The notes under the pieces are model-generated. The model worked only from the letters and a program-made list of their open reading frames with translations. It was not told the origin of the DNA and did no database searches. From the NCBI RefSeq assembly GCF_004337985.1, contig NW_021940918.1:558001-622000 (forward strand): a stretch of 64,000 nt of DNA. Direction: 5' to 3'. Both the position numbers and the translations under genes were made by a program. Positions 1 through 12,179 of this stretch are shown here, one piece after another; within the stretch, counting starts at the first letter, position 1; each line of letters starts with the position of its first letter. The DNA comes from Pyricularia pennisetigena. Its lineage: Eukaryota; Ascomycota; Sordariomycetes; Magnaporthales; Pyriculariaceae.

Positions 1-865
1 GCCGGATTTACTGCCAGCCGTGGCCAACACCACCTTACGTGATACAGGACAGGGCTCGGTTTTAGGTACTCGCACGCGTTTGGCACTTCGTGCCTTCTTC
101 ACCTCCTTTTTACCTTAGCTTAGATATTCGAACAGAATCACCCTATATTGTAGCCTTATCTCTTTGGAGGCGCCATTCGTGAAAATGACCGCGTAGTTAC
201 AAGAATTTTACCGAATTGACATTAGGAGGAGGTAATGGTGGATACCAGAGCGCTCGTAAATTGGATGCTCTGCCTCATCATCTCCCGATAAAATGATTGG
301 GTAACTTGAATGCAGCTGCATAATCCGAAATGACCTGCGTTAAGGATGTTGGTGTCGGTGGCATTGGGGCTTCGCTTGAGTTATGCATCACGGGTACTGT
401 CATAAATCCGTTTGTTGGGGATGTCTAAGTAATACGGCGCGCCGTTGATTCTACTATCAGAACCTAATTTCATGTGCAAGGTGTTCATCACATGCCCAAT
501 AAATTAATATATCCAGTTCTCGAACGTTGTTGCTATCAGTGATCCCCCGCCACGCCCTTCTAATAACTGCATGCTGCATCCTCAACTCATTACCGTTGCT
601 GTGTGGGGGTAAAGTTCTCGCCCTGAAGCTGCTTTTGTCATGGGTGACATTGCAAACCCAACAGCGAGCGTGCACCACTGAAGGACGGTTGAATCCAGTT
701 TAGGCATGCGGGCACAGGCGGCTGCCCATACAGTTTTTGTACTGTGCGTTGTGAGCTATCGCGGGGACCTCAAACAGTAAATAACGCCAGCCAGCCTTGT
801 AGTAGGTTACAAATAAACGATGGGGCATACCCAACGGTCACCAATCGAATAGGACCGCCCTGTTG

Positions 866-918
866 AGCAGAGGGTGAGCAGAGGGTGAGCAGCCTGAGCA
901 GAGGGTGAGCAGCCTGAG
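866..918. repeat. Short minisatellite (GGTGAGCAG units)
   Basis: The units GAGCAGAGGGT and GAGCAGCCT alternate about five times without interruption. It is seen directly in the sequence. It opens short frames on the minus strand that I regard as repeat artefacts. Confidence 0.8.
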
Positions 919-1077
919 TGGGGGAGCAGACGGGCAAAGGGCGCGCAGGCATAGTAAGAGGCCCCGATCCTGGTTCCAGGTCACGAAACGTAAATGGTTG
1001 CGGTCAAGCCAACTTCGGGCGGGCTCCATGTTCACGACCTCTACGTAAATGTTTGTGAATTTATGCCCGAAATGCTT

Positions 1078-1204
1078 GCGTCTGGAGGGTGGCCGTCATT
1101 TGTGACCTGGTGAGGGGAAGTGGTGCCATTTCGAGAACAGTAGGTTTGTCTGGCCGACGTCGCCATTGGACTGGAATTCTAGACTACCACCCTCCAGATG
1201 CGCC
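1078..1204. repeat. Inverted repeat around CTGGAGGGTGG
   Basis: The stretch CGTCTGGAGGGTGG near 1079 is matched, with one mismatch, by its reverse complement CCACCCTCCAGATG near 1188. About 95 bases lie between the arms. It could be the end of a small non-autonomous element or a chance hairpin; no target-site duplication was identified. Confidence 0.5.
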
Positions 1205-1724
1205 TGACAGACTCTTATGCCAACACCACACTCCCGCATGGATGCAGCAAAACACGAGCCATTAATTTTTAACCTTTCCACGGCGCTGTGGAATGATATT
1301 AGTTTTTTTACTCGTTGAAACTCGTGGGAAATCTTGATTGGAGACACAGATAGTGGGGAGCATGATCTTTCTCCATTCATTGCCGCCAACAGCCTTGACT
1401 GCTGTTGCACACACAACACATATCCGGATGGCCGCATCCCGCCTAAATAGGCAGATTACAGCAACTGTATTGGCATCATGAAGTTGCAACAGAAACTACC
1501 CAATCGTTCTATCTTGCAGCCCCATTCAGCGTCGATCTCGCTTGATTTAGCAAGCCAACTCCATCTTATCTAAATGCTGGCGTGCTTGCCTCATCGCCAA
1601 CATGCATCTTTGGGGCTGGCGTGTCCAACTTGAATGACCAATGGACTGCTTTAGCCCCGGTCGTAGATGTTGATTCTCTTTCTTCTTTTTTTTCGAAGCC
1701 AAGTGTCGAAGAGCAGCAAGGTTT

Positions 1725-2280
1725 CCTATATAAGGGACTGACCTGTCATACACTGAGGCGCAGCTTTTACAAGCACCTGTCCAAAAGTAACGCAACGATC
1801 CCAAAATCACACCAAACTTCGCGGGTTTCAACAACAGATAATTCAATCAATTCAAAATACTACCATACCAAGAAACTATCAGTATATAGTTTAAAACTCT
1901 CTCTTTTCTTACATACTAATACTATTAGATTTTATTGTTTATTAGAGTTGTAAATACGAATATAAACGAGCAAAAGTTGAAAAAATACCGTTACAGTGGG
2001 TTACAGGGGATGTATAGTGGATGCAGGTTTTGGAAATTTTGGCATTTTTATTTCAAAAATTCACCAATTACTCAGTATAGGAGCAATAGCAGTGGAATTT
2101 GAATGTATGTTTATTTTACTAAATATCTATTCGAGTTTAAATCTACGAGTTTGCGCCTCATATATTGGGAAAGTTATGGCTTTGTGAAAATACAGACTTT
2201 TGGTGAGATTTTGGGATTGTTGCGTTATTTTTGGACAGGTGCTGTAAGGGACAAGATTCTGCGGGCATATAAACCTCAAA
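1725..2280. repeat. Imperfect inverted repeat with AT-rich loop
   Basis: The minus strand of about 1725-1830 and the plus strand of about 2200-2280 share the block GATTTTGGGAT-GTTGCGTTA-TTTTGGACAGGTGCT, with mostly C/T differences. Each arm also carries a TATATAA or CATATAAA box a little beyond the shared block. The region between the arms is strongly AT-rich with many TpA steps. A third diverged copy (TTGGACAGGGG...CTGTAAGGG) lies near 59,150-59,215. The right arm ends just upstream of the coiled-coil gene at 2359, so its TATA-like box may serve that gene. Confidence 0.6.
2268..2275 (+). promoter_or_regulatory. TATA-like box before coiled-coil gene
   Basis: CATATAAA lies about 85 bases upstream of the ATG at 2359, inside the right arm of the inverted repeat. 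The position is reasonable for a TATA element, but assignment as a promoter is inference. Confidence 0.35.
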
Positions 2281-2358
2281 TTTGAAAATACACTCAGTTT
2301 ACTCCGGTACATATATTACTGTATTATTGTCGAAGTTATCAGTTCACTTGCCGTCGTC

Positions 2359-2991
2359 ATGAGTTCCCCAGCTGTCCCGGCAAATCTCACTCATTATCAT
2401 CAGCCCGAAACTCTTCTACACCAGCTTATTTCCTCTATCAACAAAATTTCCCAGGATGAGAGCTTTCAGCAGCTACAGATCATCCTCAAAGACCATGGGA
2501 TTGTTCAAGAGAAGCTCCGCGCCACAGACAGTGCTTACAGAAAAAATTTGGAGGAGCTGGCTAAACTGACTGCGGGACAAAAAGCCGAAAAGGAACGATT
2601 GACGAAGAAGATTTTGGAGCAGAACGCGGAGACCAACAAGGCCTTGGAGGACAAAATGACAGTCCATAGAAAATTTGAGGCACAGAAAACCATAAACGCG
2701 GACTTGGAATCAACGATTAAATCACTCGAGCAGGAGCTAAGCCGAGTGGTTGCACACAGCAAGAAGCATGAGGAATCCGTTGACAAACACAAGACCATCC
2801 TTGAGAAGCAAAAGGAGCAGATAGCAGCCGCAAAAAAAGAAGTCGCTACAGCAACGAACAAGTTGAAGATGGCTAGCGACCAGCTAGGGTTAAAGTCCGA
2901 CGCCCTGAAAGAAACGAAAAGAAAACTTGGGTTGTTTCAATCCTACACGGTGAAACTAACGCCACTTGAACGTGAACGAGGTAATATGTAG
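2359..2991 (+). CDS. Coiled-coil protein of unknown function
   Basis: This is a single uninterrupted frame of 210 codons. I do not recognise a family. After an N-terminal segment of about 35 residues, the rest (about 40-195) is rich in Lys, Glu, Gln and Ala with regularly spaced Leu/Ile, as expected for a long coiled coil. There is no signal peptide or membrane segment. The ATG at 2359 is the first in frame and follows a TATA-like box. It converges with the broken NACHT gene on the other strand, whose remaining frame ends at 3009, only 17 bases from this stop. A small scaffold or filament-like protein is possible; no function can be named. Confidence 0.6.
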   Translation: MSSPAVPANLTHYHQPETLLHQLISSINKISQDESFQQLQIILKDHGIVQEKLRATDSAYRKNLEELAKLTAGQKAEKERLTKKILEQNAETNKALEDKMTVHRKFEAQKTINADLESTIKSLEQELSRVVAHSKKHEESVDKHKTILEKQKEQIAAAKKEVATATNKLKMASDQLGLKSDALKETKRKLGLFQSYTVKLTPLERERGNM

Positions 2992-3008
2992 GTTTTGTTC
3001 AGAATCTG

Positions 3009-5642
3009 TTAAATATTAAATGACCGAATTCTAACGCTTTGGACAAACTGCCTGCCGGAAGACGTCACGACCTCTGTGAGACCGAAGCTTAAAGCCGTAA
3101 TTCTTCTATCCATTTTGTCGTGGACGATAAAGTTATTTGACCCTCGATATTCGTCTAGTGATTTGCAAGTGCTGTTGGGGTCGATTACCATGGCCCATTG
3201 CAGCTCGTCCTTTGTTAGTGGTCCGGTGGAAAAACATATCCATTGAATGAGTTTTATGGCATCTGGTATAGTTTTTATGTCTTCTGTCAACTCGCGGTAA
3301 AGGTCGTCCAAAGCTTCCGGCGTTGTTTTGATCTCGGTTATAATATTGCCACGCGACTCGCCTTTGTTATGCAATTGCAGCACACGTTGCACGACAAACT
3401 ATGCCCACATGAAAACACCTTGGGCCCGATCAGATATTAGTCTTTCGATATCGGCGCCTGGATAATACCTGGAAAAACGGCCTTGGACATATAATCTGAT
3501 ATCCGCAGAGTTTTCGTCCTCCAGTTTTATTGTCGATCCAGCATCCAGTGTTAGGATAGGGTAATGACGACATGAAAAGCAAACACCAAGTCGAAAGTTG
3601 GTAGACGGAATGCTTTCAAGTAGGTTGCGGAGATATTCAATCAGGTCGCCAGCTAAGTTTTCGCCGCATTCATCGAGTGCGTCGATAAAAAGTATGACCG
3701 GAAACCTTTCCAGGATTTTTGGAAGCGCCGATTTTAGGAAGTTTTGTAATGGCTGCAGGCTCCACTGCCACTTTTCTCCAGGCTCGCCCATTGTCTTTTG
3801 TTTATCTTCAAAATATTTAATCAGGTCGCACAGTGCACCGGGGACTTTATTAAGTATTTGGTGCAGGAGGGACCGGAAAAGACCAAGTGGGGTTTTTTGC
3901 AATTCGTTGCCGCGGCCATGGAAAAAGAAGTAAAATGCAAACGCGTTTTGTTCATAGACGGAAGGAAGTGCACGCAGGGCATATTTCATGAGCGTTGATT
4001 TGCCAGACCCGGGCTTCCCCTTGATCCAAAGCAGACCTCGGCGCTGAAGCTTCCATTCTTTCAAGGTCTTGTGCTCGAGAAGCCAGTTGAAAGTACCACT
4101 CGCAGCTTCTTCAATACCATCGAGCCGGCCATCCATGTCCGGAAAGGCCAGAGACCTCAGGCAAGCTTGAGTCGTCAGAGACTGGTTGGTACAAATCTAA
4201 ACTACGGAATTAGCCGGTGTTTACAACATGGTAAGGAATAACGTGCTGTGTTCAGCGAACCGCCCGGCTACCTTTGGTTTTGCGTCCTTGACAAGTCTTT
4301 TAACTCTTTCTTTCACGACGGTTTAGTCGCCTTCGTCCCTAGATTCGTACTTGACAAGCCCAGAATGATCTCTGTTAAGGGGGACGTTATCTTCATCGGC
4401 TGCGGCAACCAAGCCTGTACTGGTAGCAGATTTCTCTGTAACCAGTAAAGTCAAGGGGCCCGTCTTTTTCCATTTCCCATTTTGGTCCTGTAAAATAATA
4501 ATTAACGTTGATATTCGTAATTTTGATAGTGAAATATCTCACCTCCAGCGTCGGACTAAGCATGCGCTCGAAGAAAGTCACTATTCGATAGCAACCTTTG
4601 CAGCACCTAGAAAACTCATCGCCAAGTCTTTTCAAGAAATTCGATGGTTCAGAGTCGCTGTCAACGAGCAGAGCGTGAATTAAGGATTGGTTCGGCTGCC
4701 CTCCAACAAGAGTTATCAACTGTTCATTTTGCAGGCCGAGGTTTGGCACGCCAAAGAAAAGCATCCCAAAACAGGCTTTGGATAGGTTTGTGTTCTCATC
4801 GTTATTTCGGTTGCAAGCCCGGACAAGCGCCTAAAAAAGTCAATTATTGTTTGTATGCTATGGGTAAAATAGCCTTACCTCTTTAACCAGCAACCCGCCG
4901 AGGCTGTGGCCGATAAAAACAACCGGACGGCGAAAAGTCTATAGGTTCCAATTAGTTCAAGCTGGCCAATACGGCATTCGGACCACGTACCCCATCTTCC
5001 GCCCGAAAAGCGATAATTTGTTCCATAAAAGTGACGCCCAAACCCTCGATGGACTGTTTCAACCGACTGTTCGCCGGTGTGGTGTCGTAGCCGTAAAGCA
5101 GCACTCGGATGTTTGGTACGTCCTCGGGAAGGAAGTCGCGGAGCCAGAAGTCGTCGCTGTTTGGGGATTTCCAGGAGCCGAGTGCGTGGCTTCCAAGTCC
5201 GGGTACTGCTATAACGCTGCAAATTGCGAGTCAGCAAGGACAAAGGTAATGAGCGAAAAAATGGCAAGCAGGGCGTACACGGGCAGCAGAGAACTTACTC
5301 CACATCGGCGTCGTCTTTGCCATCGTACAACGGCGTAATGCCTTCGAACTTGCAGCTGTAGCGGTATCGGGGGCTGCCCCCAAACCGATTCAATTGTGCG
5401 GATAGCTCGTCTGCAGAAAGCGACGTAATGATCGAGACGGTAGCGCAGCTGAACCTGTTGTTTTGTCGTGCCAAAGAGCGACAGATTATGGAATCGGTGG
5501 CTTCACGCAGGACTGGGATCTGCTCAGCAATAGACCTCAGGGTGGATTCGAACTTATCGGCGTGGTCGATTGGGATACCGTTAACGCGGAAAGCCAGGCT
5601 TTTGGGTTTTACGAATTCCGTCAACTCTGCTGGCGCTGCCAT
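3009..5642 (-). pseudogene. Broken alpha/beta-hydrolase-NACHT receptor (NLR)
   Basis: Five exons follow in order: 5642-5299, 5216-4879, 4830-4543, 4487-4272 and 4196-3009, with introns of 82, 48, 55 and 75 bp bearing good donors and acceptors. The first exons encode a SesB-like serine-hydrolase domain, with VIAVPGLGSHALGSW and the nucleophile motif GHSLGG. The last exon is a NACHT ATPase with P-loop GKPGSGKST and Walker B VILFIDALDECGE. Damage seen: TAA at 4954-4952; one extra A/T in the run 4933-4936, which shifts the frame just before GHSLGG; TAA at 4325-4323; TAG at 3401-3399. The protein also loses family likeness near 3040 and ends without any repeat domain. Relatives act in fungal non-self recognition. 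Splice sites and both catalytic motifs survive, so decay looks recent. Confidence 0.85.
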
Positions 5643-8600
5643 TTTGTTTTAGGTATCGTACAAACGGAGGGGGCAGATTATTTTCCGGCTGCGCGCTTTT
5701 GGATAGCTATCCAACGATATCTGTGATCACCAAAGGATATACTACAACACTTATCGACAGCCAATGGGTCGCTGGGCGGGCTGTCTGTCCGCTGATGGTC
5801 ATTTCGTCTGGCCAACCCCGTTTGGCTGAGGGATATCTCCCACCTTTACGCTGCCTGGAGGCCTGGCTGAAAAGCAAAAATGCACTTCTCTCGGAGCCTG
5901 CATCGTTTATAGCGCACGTAGACGCAGTTACCCCTCATTTTCCCTGCCTATACTACATAACAGCAGTCCAATAATGCCAAGCCGCAGGTCTTTGCCACTA
6001 GACAAATACGTGGCATGAAATGGTGTTGTGAAGCGTGACATACGCCACCAAACAGCTGCGGCGGGCAGAGGAGTGGGTGAGCACAGCGATAAAGGCGGCC
6101 ATTGCGATAGATTGACAAGCTTCGTCTCTGGGCCATATATTGATGCCCGTAATGCCTACCGCATGTTGTGAAGTCAATGGCTTTTTGTAGTTTGCAAGCC
6201 AAGTTAGTATGACTTTATATGCTAATAGAGTGCATGTGGTGGGCACATGGAGTTTTTGCTTTCTTTTGGGCAGTTTAAAAGATTTTTGCTCTGTTCCTGC
6301 GAGCTGCTTCTCCCTACTTGGTTTCTAGAGAGGTACCCCAATGTGGGTCTGTGTACATCTGGTCCGTACCTCAGCCGCTGGCAAGACCAGTGTCAAGAAT
6401 GTCTCCAGACTGTGCAGTGCGGATAAGTATACAAATCTAAGCACTCGAAATTAATGCTCGTTGGGTCGCAGCAACAGCTCCAAGCGTGGTTTGTGCTCGA
6501 TCACTGCGTCATGCCTGGGTAGCACTTTATCGGAGTCACGCATCCTGCTACCCAGCGAGATTTCGGCCTTGCAGCACGATTGCTAACATTTATATCTTGA
6601 CGGTAGCATCCTTCTGGTTCTGAATCCTAATCTCTGTATTTCCACCCCGAGTTTCGGACCCTGATCTCCAGAAAACCCCATCACTACAGGTATATTATAG
6701 AATACTTTTTTGGCAGTGCAGTACTGCTGAAAACCGCGGAGTTTCGAAGCAGATTAATCTTGAAACGTAGCCGCTAACGAGTGGACTAATAGCTTGTGCC
6801 TCAACTAATCGTGCTAGCCAGTACAGTGTTAACTTCGCGAAAGGTAGGGAGCTTCTCACCCTACTTAATGTTTTTAACGCTGCCAGAAGGCCGCACATCC
6901 AACCAATTGATTACTTCGCCAACAACCTTTGTTTAACGTGGCTTTTTTCAGACACAAAGTATGTTTGCCGTCAGGCCCAACTGGTGGCAACAAGTCGGAC
7001 AATACTGCCCGGACTCGAGAGTTCTAAGTTTGGGGCCAGCAAACATCAAGATCCAATGTAAAACGGGTGTTGAATTAGGCGGCACATCAAGCGACCAAAT
7101 TCAAGGCTTTTCGAAGTCGTTTACCTCAAAAGAACACCGGGGACACAAAACCGAGTTTGTGTTGATCCTAAGCGCACCGGTTGGTATATTAGAAGACACA
7201 AAACTGTTTGTTTGGGCTTCAGAATATTTGAAAATTTTGAACGCATTGGAAATTTCTCAATCCACGTTACTAGAGGCTTATTGGGACCTATCCGTTAAAG
7301 TCAGGCCCAGAAAAGCCATCTCCTCTTAACGCGGTCAAGGCATGTGGGTGACACCAGTGTTGGTTTGGTAACTGAGTGACCTCATCCCTGTGTCTGTGTC
7401 CCTGTCCAAATTGCGGCACTAGCCAATACCAAAGCGTGGCAGCCAAGCCCAGGTATAGTGAGGCATTTCAAGATACCTACCAGGAGACCAGGTGAAAGCT
7501 CCTTACTTTATTCCTATATGTGCCTTACCAACTGGACTGTTCGTGAGGAGCTCCAAGTACCTACCGTATCTAGTGCGCTTTTCTGTGCCTGTCTCTATCT
7601 CTTTTCTTTTTTTGGGTCTTCCTTCATGTCGAGCGCGACAAACATAATCGCAAACATCTGTGGGAAATTCCATCTGCCATAATTTCTTTGGCCCATCTAG
7701 CCGGATCACTTCATAAGTCCCTTTCGGTTGTCAAAGTCTTGCGTGTTTATCCTGCTCTCGTTTTGATTTCTTCTTGTCGCCATCCCTTTTCCACTACGTA
7801 AAATCCTACTCGACCTAGTTGTATACCTATCATTTTCCACGCCACTTTGATCCCTTTGGAGATCATGGCGTTCAATATTTATATCCTCCCTCGCATGTCT
7901 GAAACAGTCCTTGGGGATGACGTCTTCACTCGACCATCGAGCAAGCCCTTCGTCCATACGTCTGCGGGTTTGAATATGTGTATATATAACCCAATTCCCA
8001 TTCCATGTAGTCTGGTAGACTGACTCCTGTCATCGCATCCCCCAAATTCGATTTTTTTTGCCATCTTTCAGAGCAATGCATATGTGCGGAGTCTTTTTGG
8101 CGTGTTTCGGGAAAAAGAAGCCGCGAGGTCAGTTTATCGTTGGTTTGCCTGTTGTTTTCGTCCAACGCACTTTGATCCCTCCTATTCATATCTACTAACG
8201 AAAGCCTGGATACAGTCTGCTCCGGTTGACGCCCACAAACAGCAATTTCGCATCCCGGGCTTAAGCGAGGACGAGTTAGTGACCCCCCGTTCCTCAATAT
8301 GATTACAGATGTTGACGAAGCATCACCTGTCTTATATATAGCTTGCGTTCGCTTCGAGATGTCGCCCACAGACGGCACCTCGCCACTCAGCATTTACGAT
8401 TAGAAATAGCAAGGGTGGCGAAGCAGTCTTTGGAGGGTCAGAAATAGCTTAGATTTACACTTGATGGTTTTCAACCTTTCTTGGATTTGGTATCAGTTCG
8501 GCGGGTTGCTGAGCGACGCGTTCTGCCTCGGTTTTAGTTATTCAGGCATTAGCGGTCAGTGTCCACGCGTTAGCGGTTAAGGCACGGCTGTCAGGTGGTT

Positions 8601-9000
8601 AGGGTTTGGTGTTAGCGTTTTGGGACTCGGATTATCTATTCGGAATGTGAATCAAAAAAGCCGCAATACGTAGATTTGAGATATTGGCACTAAACGGGTT
8701 GAAAATGGGTGCTGAGCATTGAACAATGGGTGATCGAGAATGTAAACCTATGAATACTCGTACTTTTAACTTTATTCAAGCTATAAAGGTATTGTCCGTT
8801 CAGTAGAAAGAGCCGTATCAAAGTTGCAACGATGAATTCTGTGCTGTAATCTGCTGGACACTACTATCATCGTTCTAGATATGGAGAAAATGACGTCCCG
8901 CCATCGCAGACACCAAACTCGAGACCAGGCTCCGGAAGAGGCACAAGGCCCGGATTCCTATTTCGATCCAGCGCGGCATGATGGGAGATGGCTTGTCGAA
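5643..9000. other. Long intergenic stretch
   Basis: No gene is supported. One frame at 6961-7329 (+) is open for 122 codons from an ATG but shows no motif, and frames around 7900-8400 lie on both strands without splice logic. About 8540-8700 holds a diverged dispersed repeat also seen at about 39,835-39,950. A 21-base block CAAACAGCTGCGG(C/T)GGGCAGA near 6050 recurs near 33,943. Confidence 0.5.
8540..8700 (+). repeat. Diverged dispersed repeat, copy 1
   Basis: Shared words with 39,835-39,950 in the same order and orientation include AGCGGTCAG, GGAATG.G and GCAATACGTA-ATTT. Divergence is high and the ends are uncertain, so this is an old copy of an unidentified element. Confidence 0.45.
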
Positions 9001-9013
9001 ATTCCCTCCCAGA

Positions 9014-9544
9014 TCAGCTGAGAGCCAAATTTTGGAATCCAGAGATGAGATCATTGCGTTTTCCCTGCCGACAATGGCCTTGGATACATCCTTCGCAAAG
9101 TTCGTCCATGTGTGGAGGACCACTTTTCGCTTGATAGGGTGGTGTTTCCTGCTGAACACCTGCCCATTTTTTGAGTCGATAAGATACTCTCTCGACATAG
9201 CGGGCTTCGTTGAGCTTCATGATTCAGAGGCTGTTGCATTTTTTGCAATGCTGGTTGTAGACGATGGTATTGTACCGATTATCATCAAATGCCATTATTC
9301 GAATCGCCACCAGGCCACTGCCCCAGACTTTGAAGCATGCCCGATTGGAACATCTGAACTGGCCAGATACATTTGTGTCGTAATCATTGGTACATGGACC
9401 GTCCTGCTGTGCGTTGTTTTCCCAAGCTGGACATATGTCCTTGCCGACAGCATCAACGATTTGAGGATGAAGCAACGGAAACATCAGTGACGTTGTGACT
9501 CTTTCCTGTTGTCGGCGACTGGTTCTTTTCTTCATGTTTGGCAA
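9014..9544 (-). pseudogene. 3CxxC-type zinc finger gene with one in-frame stop
   Basis: The minus strand reads as one frame over about 177 codons and matches the zf-3CxxC domain. An N-terminal basic segment (MPNMKKRTSRRQQ) is followed by YDTNVSGQFRC with C-X4-C, then RYNTIVYNQHCKKC, then YVERVSYRLKKWAGV, and finally GPPHMDELCEGCIQGHC. All Cys pairs expected for the domain are present. A TGA at 9226-9224, directly after CNSL, interrupts an otherwise continuous frame; the flanking residues on both sides match family order, so no bases are missing. The likely ancestral codon is CGA (Arg) or TGG; that is inference. Members of this family in fungi are mostly uncharacterised. Readthrough is possible but has no sequence support. 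Confidence 0.8.
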
Positions 9545-12179
9545 ATGATTGACGGGTACTGAAGCGATTGATACCTCAGTAAGAGATCGATATTAAGAGA
9601 TTTGATCAAGATGAAAGCAGAGATACCCGCAGGCAACAGTATCTCCGAATAACCGTCTTTTTAGTCAAGGAAGCGGTGGAACGGCTTGGAGTTTAGGGCA
9701 AGGAATGCAAATATCGAATCGGGTTTGAAGGGATGCACTCCCATTTGTACTAGAGCCTAAACACTGTGATCTTCAGCTAATTTAGTTCTCAGTGGATTGG
9801 TCAACATGTATTTGTAAGTGATATTCGCTTGTATATCGTGAAAGTTACAACTTGCGGAATGCAAGCATAGTTGTACTAGTTCGTCATCGATTTATTTACT
9901 GCAAATGGTTTGCGAGGAAAAACTGGGAAGAGCAAGTCGTGCAACCTACACAGTACATTGATCCAAAGTAATCCATTATCGAGCGACGTTATGCAAGCCA
10001 CTGCATGCATCACGGGTTCGGTACTATGCGTCGATTGCTACCAGATGCTTGGCACAATGCGTGAGTCTGCTGCAGGAAAAGATTGTTGTCACATCGCAAA
10101 CATGTAAATACAGCTCTTTGCTGACTTCCCAACGAAATAAGGGATGTTGATGAGGGAGCGGATTTGCGGGGGTGACTTGCTCATTGTTGTTTCTGGTACA
10201 CCAAGTAGAACCTGTCTACCTCCTGTTGACATTATGTTGAAGCTGACGGAGCAAATGATCCGAGCAAGAGCGGCTACTGCCTGTCTTTATGGTCTGGTCG
10301 ACTGCATAACCTGTTGCAAGGCATCAGCTCATATGTGGCAGGAATTGGGAATGCAACGATCAGCACAACTGTTGGGAGGAGCTTTGGCAAACATACTTGG
10401 GAATTATGTGCTCCAACGTCTGTTTTCTCTATTAGGAGAGAGACTTTCAACCCACAAACAAAAATGCTTGCGACCTCCCTCCGAGCGTATCATCCGGTGC
10501 TGGCCTGAGATCTTCACATTAGCAAGTCCAGTCCGAAGGCCTCCTTTCCTGGAAATTCCTCGTCATGTGGAGCTCATCCCAGTCCAATTAGAATTCATAT
10601 ATAGCCGGATGAAATTGCATACAGTCCGGGTGAGAAATGAGAGCAAGGTGTGGTGAAATTTGTGGACTGCAGCAGTTATAACGCTTACTCTGCACTTTAT
10701 GAGTTACACAGTTTCTCCTTTGGTGGAGGCCTTTTTATTTACATTTCCATTTCAAAGTTGATTGGGCACAGTTCGTGGTTTGTCTGAAAGTGTACCAGTG
10801 TGTGGCGTTGCTGTGGTTCTGTCGACGGAGTGAATAAGGAACCCGGTTAATAGATATTCTTTTTCATAGCTGCTTTTGAGGGTCGTTGTGAGATTCTGTA
10901 CATTCATTCCACAACATTCAAAGACAATATCCAAGTTCATAACAAGAGTGATATATGTCGAATGATTGGTGGAATCAATCAACGAAAGTTGAGCTTGCCT
11001 CCACTTACCTTGGTCATACCTCGCTTGGAATTGCACCCGGCGTCTTGTAATGTACTCCGAGGAATGCCCCATTTTCGGGAGGTTTTATGGATTTATTAGC
11101 CATTTTGTATATCAGAAATGGCGCTAAGAGGCCTTTGTGTGGTATGTTGCATGATCGGAAGTTTGAGAAAGGAAACAGCCTCTTTTGATTGTGGCGCTCT
11201 GCTTAAGCTGTTCATTCCATGCTGGTAAGGGTGCGGAGGGCGTGGAGCTGCAGGTTCAAAAACACGGACGGATTCGGGGTTTCCATTGGTGATGCTACCA
11301 GCGCATAGTTTTGAGGCTGCCGCGAGTCGCTGGGTATGCTGTAAGGTCCGATTCGCGAGTTGTCGATAAAAGCAAGGAAAAAGTTAGCGTAAATTTAAGT
11401 CAACTTACAGGGTGGTAGTTTCCATCAAAGCACAATCCATTTGGGAAGTTAGCGAGTGCTCTGCATTTCATCGGCCATGTTAGCAGATTTTGTTGGTCTG
11501 CGAAAGCGAATTATGGTATCAGCCACAGCGTTACACGGACACTTCAAGTTGATATTTTTCCTGACCCACATGTATTTCATTGTCTACGTATAACACCGCA
11601 CCTGACGAGGTTGACGGTGTGGTGTGGGTGGGGTCCATAACCACCGTTTCCACCCCCGAACGGCGCCGGGCCACCAACTTAAAACCGTTTTGGGTGAGCC
11701 AAGGCATTCACATATATCATACAATCGCCAATTACTCTGTCTCTTTGTGCTGTGGAGGTATTGCATCGTAGCATAAGCCCATACATGCATGCCAGGAGAT
11801 GAACGACACTACCTCATCACCAACAGGTATCCGAGGGGTAGCTGCAGCTGAGCTCCTGAAAAATTGGGATATGCTGATAAGCGTCAAATCCTCCCCCTCG
11901 CTTATATCCCCTGTCCCCTTTCATCCTATCGTCGTTATTCTTCCTCCCATCGTACACACTGATTTAGTGCGCATTTCACGACAAATATTCGTTATCCATC
12001 GAAACTATTTTTAATGCACGCTTAGCTTTCCAGGGTTTCCCCAAAACCCGATCGATGGCTAAGGTCTGTATAATCCGTTTTGGCATCGTGTACTCCTAAA
12101 CTCGTGTATTTTTAACCGCTTTTGTACCTTTGTACACTGCACGACTTGTTCACGCCGCATCACTCTTTGTTAGTCACCG
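9545..12179. other. Intergenic with dispersed repeat
   Basis: No gene is supported. A 170-codon frame at 10,144-10,656 (+) has no motif and runs into a dispersed repeat (about 10,550-10,800). The 150 bases before 12,180 are the probable promoter of the phosphorylase-receptor gene. Confidence 0.5.
10550..10800 (+). repeat. Dispersed repeat family A, copy 1
   Basis: This block aligns in order with 62,480-62,700. Shared words include GTTACACAGTTTCTCCTTTGG (GTTGCACAGTTTCTCCTTTAG in the other copy), TGGAGG and TTATTTACATTTC. A shorter third match lies at about 41,440-41,500 (AGTTGATTGG-CACA-TTCGTG). Copies differ at roughly a fifth of positions by eye. No transposase is visible. Confidence 0.6.

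Larger units (their letters stand above)
1..1700. other. Intergenic, no supported gene
   Basis: Only short reading frames without recognisable motifs or consistent splice sites occur here. The stretch holds a small minisatellite near 870-918 and a short inverted repeat at 1078-1204, listed separately. Nothing else stands out. Confidence 0.6.

Noticed and set aside
7926..8393. 155-codon minus-strand frame
   Set aside because: Composition and context give no support and the plus strand is also partly open; no family likeness.
8595..8615. GGTTAGGG, telomere-like
   Set aside because: Only a single TTAGGG occurs, without tandem copies, so it is not a telomere or interstitial telomere array.
8978..9490. 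170-codon plus-strand frame over the 3CxxC gene
   Set aside because: It is the antisense shadow of a recognised zinc-finger gene; the minus strand carries the family motifs.
10144..10656. 170-codon frame
   Set aside because: No motif, no splice logic, and its 3' part lies in a dispersed repeat.
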